Position numbers and translations under genes: made by a program. Below, in pieces: positions 43,853 to 53,178 of a stretch of 64,000 bases of DNA; the first letter of the stretch is position 1, and every line of letters starts with the position of its first letter. The stretch is from the NCBI GenBank assembly GCA_019429385.1, contig JAHYIS010000001.1, forward strand, positions 62,001 to 126,000. The letters are read 5' to 3'. Source of the DNA: ANME-2 cluster archaeon. Lineage in GTDB: Archaea > Halobacteriota > Methanosarcinia > Methanosarcinales > Methanocomedenaceae. The notes under the pieces are model-generated. The model was given only the letters and a program-made list of their open reading frames with translations, made no database searches and was not told where the DNA came from.

Positions 43853-45952
43853 TCATTTGAACTTGTCCAGCAATCGCTGGTAGAAATCCTTTTTGTCATC
43901 GTCTGCCCTGCGCACCAGTCTCTCCACTATGAGCTCGGGTGTGCTTTTGGCAGCATAATTGTACCTGGGATTGCGGTCTACTATCAGGTTCAGGTCATCA
44001 TCCAGTCCCCGTGCCTCAATCCCGTCAACCCGTACCGGTGCCGAAGTATGTTCCATTATGCTCTCTGCCAGGTGGCTCACAAAGATACCCATTGCATTGG
44101 GATTCTCGGCAAGTGACTCCAGGATGCCACCGATTATCCGTGCCGATGCTCCCGGTTCGGTAATGGATTCCAGTTCATCCACAAGGACCGCCATTTTCCC
44201 TGTCCCCCATACCACAGAGAATTCCCGCAGCGTTGATTCAAAGGCACCCGCATCCATGGTGCCCCTGGATTTACCAAAATAATACAGCTCATCTATCAAC
44301 CCCACGGTCACGTCCCTGCCGGGGACGGGAAATCCCATGTGGGACAGGATAAACACCTGGGCGACCAGGTCCAGCGTGGTGGTCTTGCCACCTGAATTAA
44401 CGCCACTCAGGACAGCCACCCGCTCAGGTGTGTACTCCCTGGCCCTCCTTCCCGGGTGAACCGTACCCAGTGCATAATCAACGGGCTCGAAATCACCACG
44501 GAAAAAAAGGTTTGTACCTGCGCTGATATGGATACCGGGCTCATCCACCAGGGTGGGTACGGTAAGGTTGCGCTCCCTGGCGAAGAGGCCGATCGCGAAC
44601 CACATATCCAGTTCCATTGCATCCGATACCAGTGCCCTGGCCGTATCTTTCAGGTCAGATAGTTTGCGTGCGGCCCCCCTCAATATATCCATGCGGCGTT
44701 TTGCCAGCCTGGCACGTAATAACGACCTGAGCTGTTCCACAACGTTCCTGTCAGCTTCAATAGAGGTCATGATATCCTTGCTGAACAGATCATCAAGCAC
44801 GAGCGATTCTTTTGGATCAAGGTCAAGACCACCAGTTATTCCCTGCACTGCTTCTTTTACTATCCTTGTATACTGCCCCGATATCTCCCTGTCCAGCAGC
44901 CCTTTCACATCACCGCCCATTGCATTCATGAGATCCTTGCCGCTGAGGGTGACAGTACTGTTCTCAAGAAATTCCCGGAGCCGCCCGTCCGCACTCTTCT
45001 CTTCTGTCTTTACCCGGTCATCCAGTCTCTCCAGGGCAGACTGTATCCTGTCCATCTCACTATCTGTCCCGGTCTTGATATCGTTATTTTCACCAACAAC
45101 TTCGAGTGCCGAACCCAGGCGGCCTACATGGCCCGGTTTGATATCCACAAAGACATGCGACCCGGCATTTCCTGTCAGCCTGTATGCCTCTATTGCAGAT
45201 GTTATGCTTTTCAGGTTCAGTGAGAACAAAGCGACCTCAACTTCCGGTACAACTTCCCACATCTCAAGGCCGGCCAGTTCAGCATACTCTACCTGGGCAT
45301 CATAGGGTATGTTCACGCCTTCCATGGCTATGGATGCCGTGACGAGATGGTAAGCGGTAGCAGCATCTGCGAGTTCACGGGGGGATTCTGCCAGCAATAC
45401 GTCGATGGTACTCCCGAACCTGGCCTGGACCTGCTGGTATTCCTCATGGCCGGCTGCTACTATGACCCTGTCCCGTATCTTTTTAGTGCTTGCTGTTCTC
45501 AGTGGCCTGATGCCTGCCAGTACCTCTTTAAGCTTCACGGAACTGCCTGTCGTGGAGGATATGATCTCCACCATCCGGCAGGCGGCAGCCACATCCTTCA
45601 TCCTTGAATTGATACTATCTTTTCTTGATGAGGACATGGGGAAGTAAATATTGAGCTTGTCCCTTGCATATGCTGTACCGGTATATGATTTGATTATATC
45701 CAGTAAACTCCGGTACACCCTTTGCGCTTCGCGGGTCCTGAGGAAGTCGTCCGGTGAGATGTTCTCGTCCTTGAAAATAAATGCCTGCACCAGGGCAATG
45801 GCGTTCTTTTCGCCGATCCCCGGAACTGCCGCAATGGCAGCCACATTATGGTGCATGAATGCTTTCATTACCTCCTCATGGCTTTCAAAATGCTCGAGGA
45901 GGCGCCGGGCTGTCTTATCTCCGATTCCCGGGATATCTCTTATATCGCTCAT
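43853..45952 (-). CDS. MutS2-like ATPase with N-terminal helix-hairpin-helix
   Basis: 699 residues from the ATG at 45952 (a GTG at 45964 is also possible, and no clear ribosome binding site exists). The N-terminal 60 residues carry two HhH motifs (IRDIPGIGDKTARRLLEHF and IAAVPGIGEKNAIALVQAF). The middle is a long coiled and lever region. The C-terminal ATPase has P-loop SGVNSGGKTTTLDL, Walker B MAVLVDELESIT and a signature loop. MutS2 proteins lack mismatch recognition domains. No Smr nuclease domain is present here, so it may remodel recombination or replication intermediates rather than cut them (inference). Confidence 0.88.
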   Translation of the reverse strand: MSDIRDIPGIGDKTARRLLEHFESHEEVMKAFMHHNVAAIAAVPGIGEKNAIALVQAFIFKDENISPDDFLRTREAQRVYRSLLDIIKSYTGTAYARDKLNIYFPMSSSRKDSINSRMKDVAAACRMVEIISSTTGSSVKLKEVLAGIRPLRTASTKKIRDRVIVAAGHEEYQQVQARFGSTIDVLLAESPRELADAATAYHLVTASIAMEGVNIPYDAQVEYAELAGLEMWEVVPEVEVALFSLNLKSITSAIEAYRLTGNAGSHVFVDIKPGHVGRLGSALEVVGENNDIKTGTDSEMDRIQSALERLDDRVKTEEKSADGRLREFLENSTVTLSGKDLMNAMGGDVKGLLDREISGQYTRIVKEAVQGITGGLDLDPKESLVLDDLFSKDIMTSIEADRNVVEQLRSLLRARLAKRRMDILRGAARKLSDLKDTARALVSDAMELDMWFAIGLFARERNLTVPTLVDEPGIHISAGTNLFFRGDFEPVDYALGTVHPGRRAREYTPERVAVLSGVNSGGKTTTLDLVAQVFILSHMGFPVPGRDVTVGLIDELYYFGKSRGTMDAGAFESTLREFSVVWGTGKMAVLVDELESITEPGASARIIGGILESLAENPNAMGIFVSHLAESIMEHTSAPVRVDGIEARGLDDDLNLIVDRNPRYNYAAKSTPELIVERLVRRADDDKKDFYQRLLDKFK

Positions 45953-46111
45953 CCAGGATATCACAGAGGAGTTAAACGATATATGGTTTTTCCTTATTGC
46001 GGGATGTTAACCTTTTGAATTTGACTCAGGTTTGGAATATCGGTGTTCCTTCCGATACGGGGGGATATTCTTCCAGATACGCAAAAAAAGAGGGTGGATA
46101 GGAATATTCAA

Positions 46112-46888
46112 TTAAATATATCTATCCAGAATGACCTGTTCTGCTCCATTCCCGAATATCGCGGTTACTACAATATGGTCATTTCCATCCGGTGTTCCAG
46201 CATCATGGACCGTGAAAGTCTGGCCTACTGTTGGTTTTCCCGGACTGGTACCAGATATACCGTTGACCTCGTATACTAATGATTCCAGCATACCATGATC
46301 CGAACCGCCGTAATAGGTGATCTCGAATGTGCTTGAATCTAATTGCCTTGCTACTGCAATGACATTATATTGAATTTCGGTAGCAGTTTCAGTTGGGGTT
46401 GCTGTAGCGGTCGCAGTTTCCGTTTCTGTTGCAGTTGCTGTAATAGTAGCAGTTGCAGTCGCGGTGCGAGTTTCGGTTTCCGTTGCTGTTGCTGTTAACG
46501 TAGCAGTTGGAGTTTCGGTTGAAGTTACTTCCGGATTTGGGGTGGCAGTCTCCTGAACAAGCACCAATTGTGAACATACGATCACTCGATTGATGGGATC
46601 GATCCAGTTTACCACTTCCACTTCACGGTCGCTGACTATTGCTTTATACAGGGGCCGGGGTGTAATGTTTTTCCCACATTGTAGTCCAATTTCACCAGAA
46701 ATTGTTTCTACTTCTTCTGTTGTCCAGTACGTGACCGTAATTTTCGCATCCGGGTGTGCTTTCATTATTTGCTGGATCTCTGGCATAGACCTTACTACCG
46801 AATCAAAGTCTGCTCCGTTCGTCGTACAGCCTGTTAAAAGAATGGCTAACAGTATTATCGTTACTATTTTTGCATGATTTAGAATCAT
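46112..46888 (-). CDS. Thr/Ala/Glu-repeat lipoprotein
   Basis: 258 residues from the ATG at 46888. A signal peptide with lipobox LLTGC ends at Cys20. Residues 30-110 are a small domain with repeated acidic and Tyr positions. Residues 120-165 form a low-complexity linker of Thr, Ala and Glu (TATATETET-type), encoded by a degenerate GTTGCAG-type DNA repeat around 46390-46530. The last 75 residues form a beta-rich domain with QYNVIAVARQLDSSTFEITYYGG. It is presumably surface-exposed and heavily O-glycosylated on the linker. Function is not recognised. Confidence 0.75.
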   Translation of the reverse strand: MILNHAKIVTIILLAILLTGCTTNGADFDSVVRSMPEIQQIMKAHPDAKITVTYWTTEEVETISGEIGLQCGKNITPRPLYKAIVSDREVEVVNWIDPINRVIVCSQLVLVQETATPNPEVTSTETPTATLTATATETETRTATATATITATATETETATATATPTETATEIQYNVIAVARQLDSSTFEITYYGGSDHGMLESLVYEVNGISGTSPGKPTVGQTFTVHDAGTPDGNDHIVVTAIFGNGAEQVILDRYI

Positions 46889-47071
46889 TACTATCACTTC
46901 AATTGTTTTTTAATCAAAAATAATAAGGTTATGTATTAATTCCATCATTGATTTTATTTATATTTTTGTATGCAGGTATGGTAAGTCTATTGTAGTATTC
47001 ATTTTTCCACTCTGTAATAAACAACATTTAATACTTTTCAGTACATAGTATTAATGAGGAGGTTAGTTTGT

Positions 47072-47251
47072 ATGGGAGATTTCATTAAAGACATTCAGGT
47101 ATTGAAGGACCGTCTGGAAAAAGTGGAAGAGAATGACATTGATGGGGCTGCTACTTTGCAGCTGCTTAACGAGATGTTACAGGTGGTAAGCGAGATAGCC
47201 GGAAGGCTGGAGACGCTCGAGTCCCAGATCGAGGTCCTGTCTGAGAAATAA
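47072..47251 (+). CDS. Small coiled-coil protein
   Basis: 59 residues from the ATG at 47072, 9 nt after GAGGAGGTT. Heptad-like leucines and charges (IKDIQVLKDRLEKVEEN, then LQLLNEMLQVVSEIAGRLETLESQIEVL) predict two helices. It has no Cys or His and no transmembrane segment. A 7-bp perfect hairpin (47252-47272, TTCCTGC/GCAGGAA) directly follows the stop. No family is recognised. A role as a dimerising adaptor is a guess. Confidence 0.65.
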   Translation: MGDFIKDIQVLKDRLEKVEENDIDGAATLQLLNEMLQVVSEIAGRLETLESQIEVLSEK

Positions 47252-47325
47252 TTCCTGCTGAAATTGCAGGAAATATTGACTGCAAGCCATTAATCGGTAA
47301 GTTGGCAGCTTACAGGATAGTAACA

Positions 47326-47667
47326 ATGAAATATTATTCAGAAAAGGAAATGAAAGAAATAAGGTCAGTCTTCGAGAAGAAAGTGCTTAGCTGGCCCCAT
47401 GTAACTCAAAATACGACATTCGGATGCCCCTCCTACCAGGCTGAGGGAAAGACATTTGCCATTCTCGTGACAAACGGTGTACTTATCACGAAGATAGACC
47501 AGGCTATTGAAGATACTCAATCCGCCCCTCGTCTGAACGAGACAAAGCAAACAAAACAGAGAAATATCGAACACTGGGTCAGGGTCCCGATAACAGATGA
47601 AAATGAAATGGAACAGATATTTTCTATTGTAAAGAAAAGCAGTGAAATAGTACTGCAGGAAGATTAA
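47326..47667 (+). CDS. TfoX N-terminal-like domain protein, second copy
   Basis: 113 residues from the ATG at 47326 (AGGATAG upstream; a TTG at 47302 is also in frame). The pattern NTTFGCPSYQAEGKTFAILVTNGVLITKID and HWVRVPITDENEMEQI mirrors the paralogue at 31365-31703, which has FGSPCFLAGGKMFCLLVTKGIVITKLD and WVRLPMEKS. It is slightly more diverged. The function is unknown; nearby genes are a coiled-coil protein and surface proteins. Confidence 0.72.
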   Translation: MKYYSEKEMKEIRSVFEKKVLSWPHVTQNTTFGCPSYQAEGKTFAILVTNGVLITKIDQAIEDTQSAPRLNETKQTKQRNIEHWVRVPITDENEMEQIFSIVKKSSEIVLQED

Positions 47668-47701
47668 GACCACTTCGATACTACTTGAATACAAATCAAA
47701 T

Positions 47702-47740
47702 TATAAAAAAATATAAAAAGGAGAGATCTCATCTCTCCTT
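47702..47740 (-). terminator. Terminator of the surface-protein gene
   Basis: AAGGAGAGAT/ATCTCTCCTT form a perfect 10-bp stem with a CTC loop (47718-47740), overlapping the minus-strand stop codon. On that strand it is followed by a long T-rich tract. Confidence 0.65.
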
Positions 47741-49427
47741 AATTATATCGCCTTCTTCTTCCTACTGTTCCTATCACTAACATGCCGATTGTCATGATGC
47801 CAAGCAGTGATTCCAGGTTTGCGTCCATTACCATAATGTTGGATATGGACAGCACCGGAGTGGACTGCATGGTCAGTGAATAGGTTGGATCAATACCCAC
47901 TATGAACAGGTCCATCATCCGGTAAATGCCGGTACCATTGACCGTGTAGTTGACGTAGGTCTGGTTGCCAGGAGTACCGTCCGCCTGCAGGGTACTGACA
48001 TTCCACCAGTATGCCTGTCCGATGATAGGTGAAGTTATTGATGTGCTTCCGTTTGCTGCCCTGCTCATATAGACCATTGAGAAGTTCTGGGGCACTATAT
48101 CATATACTACGACTGTTGGTGGGGTTGCAAGATTACCTTTATTATGCACCCACAGTGATATGTCGTAGTAATCGGTTGTGTCATTCGGAGTAATGGTCTT
48201 TCGAACTTCGATGAGGTATCCGCTAATGACATATATCTGCTCGATCAGGATGTATGAGCCATTGCTTGTATAATATGATTCTGTCAGCTGGCCTCCCATA
48301 TTCGAGAGATTCACAGATAAGTCCACATCTATCCAACCCACGGGCACAGGGTCCGGGAAGTCGAATATCTGCCATTCTGATTGGGTCCATGTACCTGAAT
48401 TCGACAGGGTAAATGCCGGATAAGTGGTAGTATTAACAACAGCTTCAAGATTCGTGGTATTAGTAACATATACTGTCACGGCTGAAATTGAAAAATTGAT
48501 TGTTTCAGTATCACCGTTGGTAATTGTTGGCGTGAATCCCCAATCATTACCACCGCTACCGCCTTCGCTGGTGCCAAGCTGGTTTTTCTGGAGTTCTATC
48601 TGGAAATTCAGTGTTGTAGCTGTAGGATTCCCATTTACTGTCACTCCACTTCCTGATATTGTACTGTTGCTTGCGGTAAAGGAAAGGGTTGCATTACCCA
48701 CATTGAATAATGTGGCTGATTGAGGCGTTGAACTATTATGGGCATCAGAGTCACTCTCTGTGATCGTGAAATTCAGAGTTGCAGTGGTGCTGGTAGCATT
48801 CAATTCCGGTATATTCCATGTAATCGTATCGTTCGTAGTTATGAGGGAAGTTCCGAGCGTTACGGCATCATTTGAAAAAATGAAATCAGAAATGCTGTTT
48901 GAGTTCACATCCGATGCAGCTTTAATTAGTTGAATATTTGTTACACTCACAGAACTGTTATACGTCAAAGTTAATGAGGCATTCGTTGAATCATTTACCA
49001 AAATTTTATTGGCCGCATATGTTTCTGAGAATATGATCGGCATCGGTGCGGAGGTCATATTGTAACTGATAAGTACTGACGCAAGTCCACTCAGGTTATT
49101 GATGTGCACAATAACATTGCTGCCTGTTGGTGTCAGGGTAACTCCTGGTGAAATTGTATTCCAGGTTGCACTGTCTGTGGTTCCCGAACTTAAATTCAAA
49201 TTTATGTCATATAGTGTTGTTGAAGATAGTGTATTGGTAATGTTGATAAGACCTGTACCGTTTATTCCTCCACTGAATAAAGGTTGGGTCCCATTGAATG
49301 TATCTAATCTGCTTGCATATTCTGTCACTGTTATATCAAGAACATTATCCGCAGATGCCGGTAAAATTATGATGGAAACTATTACTAACACTCCGATAAT
49401 ATTCTGTTTAAACGTATTTTTTTTCAT
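47739..49427 (-). CDS. Secreted surface protein with C-terminal membrane anchor
   Basis: 562 residues. It has an N-terminal signal (NIIGVLVIVSIIILPASA), a body full of NxS/T glycosylation sites and beta-sandwich repeats, and a C-terminal hydrophobic segment followed by RRRRYN. The first 120 residues (TEYASRLDTFNGT, GTGLINITNTLSSTTLYDINL, IVHINNLSGLASVLISYNM) resemble the start of the PGF-pre-PGF protein at 56104-57868. It looks like an S-layer or adhesin-type glycoprotein. It is divergent from the gene set at 49771-57868. Confidence 0.8.
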   Translation of the reverse strand: MKKNTFKQNIIGVLVIVSIIILPASADNVLDITVTEYASRLDTFNGTQPLFSGGINGTGLINITNTLSSTTLYDINLNLSSGTTDSATWNTISPGVTLTPTGSNVIVHINNLSGLASVLISYNMTSAPMPIIFSETYAANKILVNDSTNASLTLTYNSSVSVTNIQLIKAASDVNSNSISDFIFSNDAVTLGTSLITTNDTITWNIPELNATSTTATLNFTITESDSDAHNSSTPQSATLFNVGNATLSFTASNSTISGSGVTVNGNPTATTLNFQIELQKNQLGTSEGGSGGNDWGFTPTITNGDTETINFSISAVTVYVTNTTNLEAVVNTTTYPAFTLSNSGTWTQSEWQIFDFPDPVPVGWIDVDLSVNLSNMGGQLTESYYTSNGSYILIEQIYVISGYLIEVRKTITPNDTTDYYDISLWVHNKGNLATPPTVVVYDIVPQNFSMVYMSRAANGSTSITSPIIGQAYWWNVSTLQADGTPGNQTYVNYTVNGTGIYRMMDLFIVGIDPTYSLTMQSTPVLSISNIMVMDANLESLLGIMTIGMLVIGTVGRRRRYN

Positions 49428-49770
49428 TTGATCACCCCAAAGTTAATCTTATTTCACATAATGACCATCATTATGATTGCCACCAACTTATATGATGGAA
49501 TTTATATATAAATGTTCTGTGGAATATAGTACACAGGAATTACAGCAATAGACGGTAAACACAAATGTTGTGGTATCATGTACAGTTGTGTACACTGAGG
49601 TAAACCCTGAATACGGGATCAATCAATTATTCTATGATGGCAATAATTATTAGTAGATTAACTACAATAAGATGTGACAGAAAAGAAAGAATATACGTGG
49701 TAATAATCGCCACTTAACATTTCAATAAAATATATATATCTACATATTTATAAGAGTAAATCGGAATAAA
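49428..49770. promoter_or_regulatory. Divergent promoter region between surface-protein genes
   Basis: 343 nt between the divergent surface proteins. It is AT-rich, with TATA-like AAAATATATATATCTACATATTTATAAG just before the plus gene (49726-49752) and no open frame of note. No strong repeat was seen. Confidence 0.5.
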
Positions 49771-50511
49771 ATGAGTTCTCACAAAAAATGTTTTTGGATT
49801 CTCCTATGCATGGTGCTCCTTATCGGAAGTTGCTCAGGAGAAACAATCGTAGAGGTATTTGATGAATACCACGTGAACATAACTGTTGCCAGTGACAGTG
49901 TTCATGTCAAAGAGACCCTATCCATCAAAAATGTTATCGATAAACCCATTGTTCCTGGTTATGCATACACGACCTTGAAACGTTCATCCCAAAATGAGAT
50001 CCTTGGCTTCCCCCTTCCGGGAAAACAGACAGACCCCATTGATATTAAGAATGTTGTGGTCCTGGTCCAGGGTAAGCAGTTGAATGACGTACTTGTGACC
50101 AAAGGGGATGAAAGTACGACGATTCGCTATGGTCTGTGGTTCCCGATCTCTCCGGGTGAAAGCATGACAGTACAACTTGAATATGATTCGCTTGATTTCA
50201 CTGATAAGGGCATTTTGTTCACTCAGGGGTATTATCCGATTGATGCAAATATTCCCATCAATAAAGCTGTGATAAATCTTGTTCTGGAAGATGGGAGACA
50301 TGTCACCTATTCAAATAGCAAACCTGAAACATCGAATAAAGTGACTACATGGACCATGAAGTTCCTGGGTACCGATGAGTGGAACCTGAAATATGAGTAC
50401 AGCAAACTCCCGCTTCCGACATCACCGGTAAAGTGGTCATTATTGTTCTGGTTGTTCATGCTGGTTATTGTTAGTGTTTGGTCTTATCACAACTGGAAAC
50501 CCAGGAGATGA
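49771..50511 (+). CDS. Membrane-anchored extracellular protein
   Basis: 246 residues. A signal peptide-like N-terminus (CFWILLCMVLLIGSCSG, ending near a possible lipobox Cys) and one C-terminal transmembrane segment (LLFWLFMLVIVSVW) followed by a short charged tail place it on the outer face. The body is beta-rich with evenly spaced Tyr and acidic residues; no domain is recognised. It ends 9 nt before the giant S-layer cytochrome gene, so the two are probably one operon and may be assembled together. Confidence 0.72.
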   Translation: MSSHKKCFWILLCMVLLIGSCSGETIVEVFDEYHVNITVASDSVHVKETLSIKNVIDKPIVPGYAYTTLKRSSQNEILGFPLPGKQTDPIDIKNVVVLVQGKQLNDVLVTKGDESTTIRYGLWFPISPGESMTVQLEYDSLDFTDKGILFTQGYYPIDANIPINKAVINLVLEDGRHVTYSNSKPETSNKVTTWTMKFLGTDEWNLKYEYSKLPLPTSPVKWSLLFWLFMLVIVSVWSYHNWKPRR

Positions 50512-50520
50512 AATCTCTGG

Positions 50521-53178
50521 ATGGTTATACAAATGAGACCGGAATTAAAACAGTTAGTGATAACAATACTACTATTTCTCCTGGTCTTTACCCTGGGCGC
50601 ATCGGCACTGGTGGACCAGGTACCAGTAATAGCCACAGACAGGCCATATTATAATCCATGGGATACCGTCAACATCATTGTCAATGATACTTCTGAATTA
50701 ACTGCGTGGATCATTGACCCCCAGGGGAATGAAATTCCATTGGTGCTGGTTCCATCAGATTCAGGATACAGAGCAGAATATTCTCCTCAACAGGGCATTA
50801 TCCTTGGAACATATACCGTGGTTGCAAGCGGTCCGCAGGTAAATGACACAACTCAATTTGAAATAATTGTAACAACTACCGGCAACCTGACCATCAACAC
50901 CACAAGGGAAGTGTACGAGGCGGGTCAAAAAGTGGAACTCAGTGTCATTTCTCCGCAGGGCATACCTGTTGTTTGGGTCACCGACCCGATGGGAATTTCT
51001 GTGGCTGTAAAAGTAACTCAGGAAAATGGCGTTTATACCGGAACATTCCGGCCAGACAGACAGATAGTTTTAGGTCAATACCAGGCTGAAGCCGAAAGTT
51101 ATGCCAATGGTTCAAAGGAACATGCAACAGTAGTATTTACACTCTCTGCTCCCACAAACCCCCGGGCAATATCGTTTTCATCGGGTGTGGAGTTCTTAAG
51201 AGACCTGTCAGGACCCAGGACCGGACAGCATAAGGTGCCGCCTGAAACCAACATCCATGTCACAGTCACCGTGAACATTGAAGGTTCCCTTTACAATACC
51301 AACCTGGTTGATTACTTCCCGAAAGACTGGATAGTAACGAATCCAAACAACGGCATTGTATCAGCATACGATGCACAATATAATATGATTACATGGCCTG
51401 TTTCTATCAATGGGTCAATGACAAAATGGTATACTATCGAAAGTCCGCAGAGGACAACTCCGCCAACATCCTACAATTTCTTTACCGGGCTGGGTGGCAA
51501 TACCTCCGGACTATGGAAGGTTATGGTTGCAGACCCAACCAATACCTATTATTTCCATCCTGAAACCGTAAATGTGGGAGTAGACGGCATCCGGAAGGTC
51601 GCCAATTCCACAGACAACACAGGCGATACCACAGACGATACGACCGCAGGACCCTTATACACTTCGGGTAACCCGGCCACATTCACCGAACCCCCGGGTT
51701 TCAGGTTCTATACCGATCCGGTTTTTTCCTCACCTTTCACGTTCACATCTGACACTACCATTACCATGTGGTTTGACAATAACTACAACGATTCCAACAA
51801 TGGAACTATCCATTACAAAGCCATAATCTATGACTACAACCCAGCCACTGGCAGCAATATTTCCCTGGGGAGTGATGAGCAGGATTTCATTCAGGGGCTC
51901 ACCCAACTGACATTCATTATTCCTACAAATAATACGTCGGTCGCCGGTGGTCACAGGGTAACAGTGGTATTCCAGGTAAACGGTACGGACAGGACCGATG
52001 ACTATAGACCCGCTATTGTCTATGACAGTACCACCAATAACTCACGTATGACCTTTTCGTATGTTGTGGATACACCACCTCCTGGAACGCCGACAGAACT
52101 GATCATATTCACAGATAAGAAAGTCTATACAGACTGGGTAATAAAAAGCAATCCAGCAAAGGGTGGTCCAGCATCAGTAATCGCATATCAGGGAACCCGT
52201 GCAGTTGACTTAAAAATGTATGTGTACGCAGTGGTCCTTGATGAAAGTGGCAAAATAATGACCGGCAGGACTATCACTGGTACCCTGGATGATATCGAGA
52301 GGTTAGACCACCAGCATAAAGCTGATATTTCCGTACATCATAATGTCATGAACAATCCTAGTTTTTATGATAATATAAGTTTCAACCTTAACGATGACGG
52401 AACCTTATCAGGCATCGATGTTGCAAATGATGGCATATATGTAGCTGAAATTGACCTGTTAGATATTGATACTACAAATGCAACAAACCTGCTTGAAGAC
52501 CATCTAAAACTTAATATTACCGTCACAGATACCGGAGTGGGTACCAGATATACCTATGTTCTGCTCAGTGCTCTGAGGTGCCATCAAGACACTGACCCTA
52601 CCAGTCACCCTGTTCAGCATACAGGGTCAAATGATGAGGGAACTGCTCTTTGTGTTGTCTGCCACACCGGAAGTGAACATTTTTTTGAAACTATATCCGG
52701 GACGATACCTGAACCTATGCTGGATGTGCATGTCGGAAGGATGAATCCGCCCGGAATTTATACTGACTCAAGTAACGATTTTTCAGATTTCATCTGGAAC
52801 AGTTCTAAAATTCCTAAAACCGGAGTTGGCAATATTGAATGGAATAGTATTGTCCCGGGCACAAGGTATTGTGCTGCCTGTCACTTTACCACGGGTAAAT
52901 TCTATGATTACGGAAATGGTGACCGGACTACTCTCACTGACAGACCATCATGCAACGTGGCATCAGTTTCCCAAAATACGGCAAGTGGTCAGGTCTTACA
53001 AACTATTACCTGTCATGACACAACAGAAATGATGGGAACAACCACCCCTGCATGGAATACAGCATCTGCCGTTTCCACACATGCGTTGAATTATGATATC
53101 TATAAAGCAAAATCTCACAATCATTCTGGTTTCGTTATCCAATGTATCCTGTGCTGTTTGCCATGGTACAACACATAG
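50521..53178 (+). CDS. S-layer-type multihaem cytochrome, N-terminal part (frame broken)
   Basis: 885 residues from the ATG at 50521 (or 50533). A signal segment (LVITILLFLLVFTLGASA) is followed by two similar Ig/MG2-like domains (residues 30-120 and 120-220), then a large beta-rich region with many NxT sites. From about residue 680 haem motifs start: CVVCH and CAACH are intact, while ALRCH, TITCH and SCNVAS look like decayed sites. The frame ends at 53178, but the +1 frame from about 53150 continues the same kind of sequence (CAVCHGTTHS). So this is the 5' part of one protein of roughly 1850 residues. Confidence 0.85.
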   Translation: MVIQMRPELKQLVITILLFLLVFTLGASALVDQVPVIATDRPYYNPWDTVNIIVNDTSELTAWIIDPQGNEIPLVLVPSDSGYRAEYSPQQGIILGTYTVVASGPQVNDTTQFEIIVTTTGNLTINTTREVYEAGQKVELSVISPQGIPVVWVTDPMGISVAVKVTQENGVYTGTFRPDRQIVLGQYQAEAESYANGSKEHATVVFTLSAPTNPRAISFSSGVEFLRDLSGPRTGQHKVPPETNIHVTVTVNIEGSLYNTNLVDYFPKDWIVTNPNNGIVSAYDAQYNMITWPVSINGSMTKWYTIESPQRTTPPTSYNFFTGLGGNTSGLWKVMVADPTNTYYFHPETVNVGVDGIRKVANSTDNTGDTTDDTTAGPLYTSGNPATFTEPPGFRFYTDPVFSSPFTFTSDTTITMWFDNNYNDSNNGTIHYKAIIYDYNPATGSNISLGSDEQDFIQGLTQLTFIIPTNNTSVAGGHRVTVVFQVNGTDRTDDYRPAIVYDSTTNNSRMTFSYVVDTPPPGTPTELIIFTDKKVYTDWVIKSNPAKGGPASVIAYQGTRAVDLKMYVYAVVLDESGKIMTGRTITGTLDDIERLDHQHKADISVHHNVMNNPSFYDNISFNLNDDGTLSGIDVANDGIYVAEIDLLDIDTTNATNLLEDHLKLNITVTDTGVGTRYTYVLLSALRCHQDTDPTSHPVQHTGSNDEGTALCVVCHTGSEHFFETISGTIPEPMLDVHVGRMNPPGIYTDSSNDFSDFIWNSSKIPKTGVGNIEWNSIVPGTRYCAACHFTTGKFYDYGNGDRTTLTDRPSCNVASVSQNTASGQVLQTITCHDTTEMMGTTTPAWNTASAVSTHALNYDIYKAKSHNHSGFVIQCILCCLPWYNT

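Noticed and set aside
53093-53150. Separate short start (MISIKQNLTIILVSLS) before the second cytochrome frame as a signal peptide
   Set aside because: It looks like a signal peptide by chance. The first frame already encodes haem-protein sequence over the same bases, and no ribosome binding site precedes this ATG. A frameshift is the simpler reading, though read data are needed.
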